Shown piece after piece: positions 36,671 to 37,541 of a stretch of DNA of 37,541 nucleotides. The stretch's first letter is position 1, and every line of letters begins with the position of its first letter. Below the pieces are notes generated by a model. That model searched no databases and was not told the origin of the DNA. It saw only the letters and a program-made list of their open reading frames with translations. The DNA comes from a virus, in IMG/VR virus record IMGVR_UViG_3300022871_000048, positions 1 to 37,541 of that record; one strand, written 5' to 3'. The position numbers were made by a program, and so were the translations under genes.

Positions 36671-36943
36671 CTATACCTCTTGCTTAAAAGTTGTATGCTT
36701 TTCTTCTGTGTCGCCACCGTCTAAAGCAGAATGATTCTTTGCCTTCTCCCCTATAAGCTGATTAACCGCTGTCTCTAGGGCTTCTAGGCGGTCTTCTTTG
36801 ATAGTGTCAACTTCAATATTGAGCCTCTGAATGTCTGAATGGAAATATTTGCACATTTTTTTAATGTCTGATATTTCCTTAGTAATAGTTTCAGATACAA
36901 TTACCTTGTAGATGATCTCTTTTACTGTTTCTTTTTCGCTCAT
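36671..36943 (-). CDS. Coiled-coil early protein, unknown
   Basis: 90 residues, helical throughout: VKEIIYKVIVSETITKEISD, then SDIQRLNIEVDTIKEDRLEA, LETAVNQLIGEKAK, followed by a polar tail. Heptad-like spacing suggests oligomerisation. The start overlaps the previous stop (TAATG) with GGAG nearby. No family is recognised. Confidence 0.5.
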   Translation of the reverse strand: MSEKETVKEIIYKVIVSETITKEISDIKKMCKYFHSDIQRLNIEVDTIKEDRLEALETAVNQLIGEKAKNHSALDGGDTEEKHTTFKQEV

Positions 36944-37134
36944 TACTCCACCTCTTTTAATGTTTTATACTCTTCATCAGTCAGTTTTGTTATGCCTACA
37001 AATCTGTATAATATATTTTCATTTTCCGTCTTTTGTATAACCATATTTGTCAATTCTGTTTTGTTTGGCATTTTGTCAAAATCTAGCGTAACTATAGTGC
37101 CACAAGATAATTGCACTGCTACTATGTATTTCAT
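36943..37134 (-). CDS. Small hypothetical early protein
   Basis: 63 residues, beta-then-helix: MKYIVAVQLSCGTIVTLDFD, then KTELTNMVIQKTENENILYR and a helical end (TKLTDEEYKTLKEVE). GGGGGTG upstream of the ATG. No family is recognised. Part of the same early operon as its overlapping neighbour. Confidence 0.5.
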   Translation of the reverse strand: MKYIVAVQLSCGTIVTLDFDKMPNKTELTNMVIQKTENENILYRFVGITKLTDEEYKTLKEVE

Positions 37135-37135
37135 C

Positions 37136-37342
37136 TTACACCCCCTTTTTATTAAATGTTATACCGTTATTTTTTAGCACCTTAAACACCCCGTTTGTTG
37201 CTCCGTCTTTCCATGTTTCGTTGTTTCTGTCCACTCTAGTCCCGTCTGTAAGCATATCTAAACACCTTAGCCTTACTAGCCCTCTTACAAAGTTTACAGC
37301 GTTAATAGTGTGTCTGTGCTTTATTCGGTTACTTCTTATCAT
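37136..37342 (-). CDS. Small basic hypothetical protein, first gene of the early run
   Basis: 68 residues, basic, AGGGGG site before ATG at 37342. Contains RIKHRHTINAVNFVRGLVRL and a short C-terminal section with VFKVLKNNGITFNKKG. DNA or RNA binding would fit the charge; no family is recognised. It is the most upstream gene of the leftward transcript visible in the window. Confidence 0.5.
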   Translation of the reverse strand: MIRSNRIKHRHTINAVNFVRGLVRLRCLDMLTDGTRVDRNNETWKDGATNGVFKVLKNNGITFNKKGV

Positions 37343-37541
37343 AACAACCCCCTAAAGTGTAAATAACAATTGAGCCTTTTTAGACTTGCTCAGGTCTAGG
37401 GGTTAGAAAATCCTTATTTCAACACTATTTTTAGACTTATACAAAGCACCCCAAAATTCCTTAAAAGGGCTTCTTAGCAATCTGAAAAACCCAGTTTGAA
37501 CGCCATTAACCACTATGTCTAATGTGCTATAATTTCTCCAG
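37343..37541 (-). promoter_or_regulatory. Non-coding leader with palindrome and direct repeats (candidate operator region)
   Basis: About 200 bases without a supported gene. It contains an imperfect 18-base palindrome (37381-37398; minus strand TAGACCTGAGCAAGTCTA) and an 11-base direct repeat tttttagactt at 37377-37387 and 37428-37438, 51 bases apart, the first copy overlapping the palindrome arm. No convincing -35/-10 pair stands out; TTGAAA near 37420 is the closest. The layout suggests repressor or regulator sites ahead of the first early gene. Confidence 0.4.

Overview
This window is part of a contractile-tailed (myovirus-type) phage or prophage genome. Every gene except one reads leftward (minus strand), usually with stop/start overlaps such as ATGA or gaps of a few bases, so the genome order runs from high to low coordinates. 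Base composition is moderately A+T-rich and Shine-Dalgarno sequences are strong (GGAGG, AAGGAG). Holin-, spanin- and lipoprotein-like genes would fit a diderm bacterial host, but the sequence does not identify the host. I saw no integrase, tRNA, CRISPR array or insertion sequence, and no recognisable endolysin.

Layout in transcription order. (1) 37541-34140, early/regulatory: small unknown proteins, a zinc-ribbon protein, a HAD phosphatase, an AntA/KilAC antirepressor, and several TTGACA-type promoters. (2) 34137-31082: a ParB-like/DNA adenine methyltransferase fusion, the terminase small subunit (DUF5681 type) and the terminase large subunit. (3) 31039-25044, head: DUF1073 portal, Mu gpF-like minor head protein, DUF2213 prohead protease with a C-terminal scaffold, cement-like protein and DUF2184 major capsid protein. 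The single plus-strand gene, a small putative ribbon-helix-helix regulator at 28683-28865, lies here. (4) 25047-19657, head completion and decoration: DUF4054 connector, HK97-gp10-like protein, several beta-rich decoration or head-fibre proteins, stopper and neck/tail terminator. (5) 19644-11411, tail: DUF3383 sheath carrying an inserted surface domain, DUF3277-like tube, tail-assembly chaperone with a likely -1 frameshift extension, tape measure, Dit-like protein, Pam3-type plug, hub, Gp138-like spike, gp25-like protein and baseplate J. (6) 11411-4496, host-recognition module: an Ig-like fibre protein, a six-blade Kelch propeller protein, a seven-blade RCC1 propeller protein, a small beta-sandwich protein, the Wedge1/gpI-like protein and a pectin-lyase-fold spike. 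(7) 4484-3347: holin-like and spanin-like small proteins, a terminator, a 35-residue GPNG/GRG mini-protein and a lipoprotein. (8) 3240-1, recombination: RusA resolvase behind a strong hairpin, an ERF annealing protein, a protein with an SSB-type acidic tail, and small membrane or cysteine-rich proteins; a gene runs off the left edge.

The most unusual part is the 7-kb adhesion module, where two different complete beta-propellers are encoded side by side. Their blades share long identical DNA tracts, and Ig-like domains recur between neighbouring genes, which looks like a recently reshuffled receptor-binding apparatus. Regulatory observations worth a second look are a 19-bp promoter box repeated 32 kb apart, a terminator-like hairpin that also covers ribosome-binding sequence upstream of rusA, and the antisense ribbon-helix-helix gene inside the head operon.
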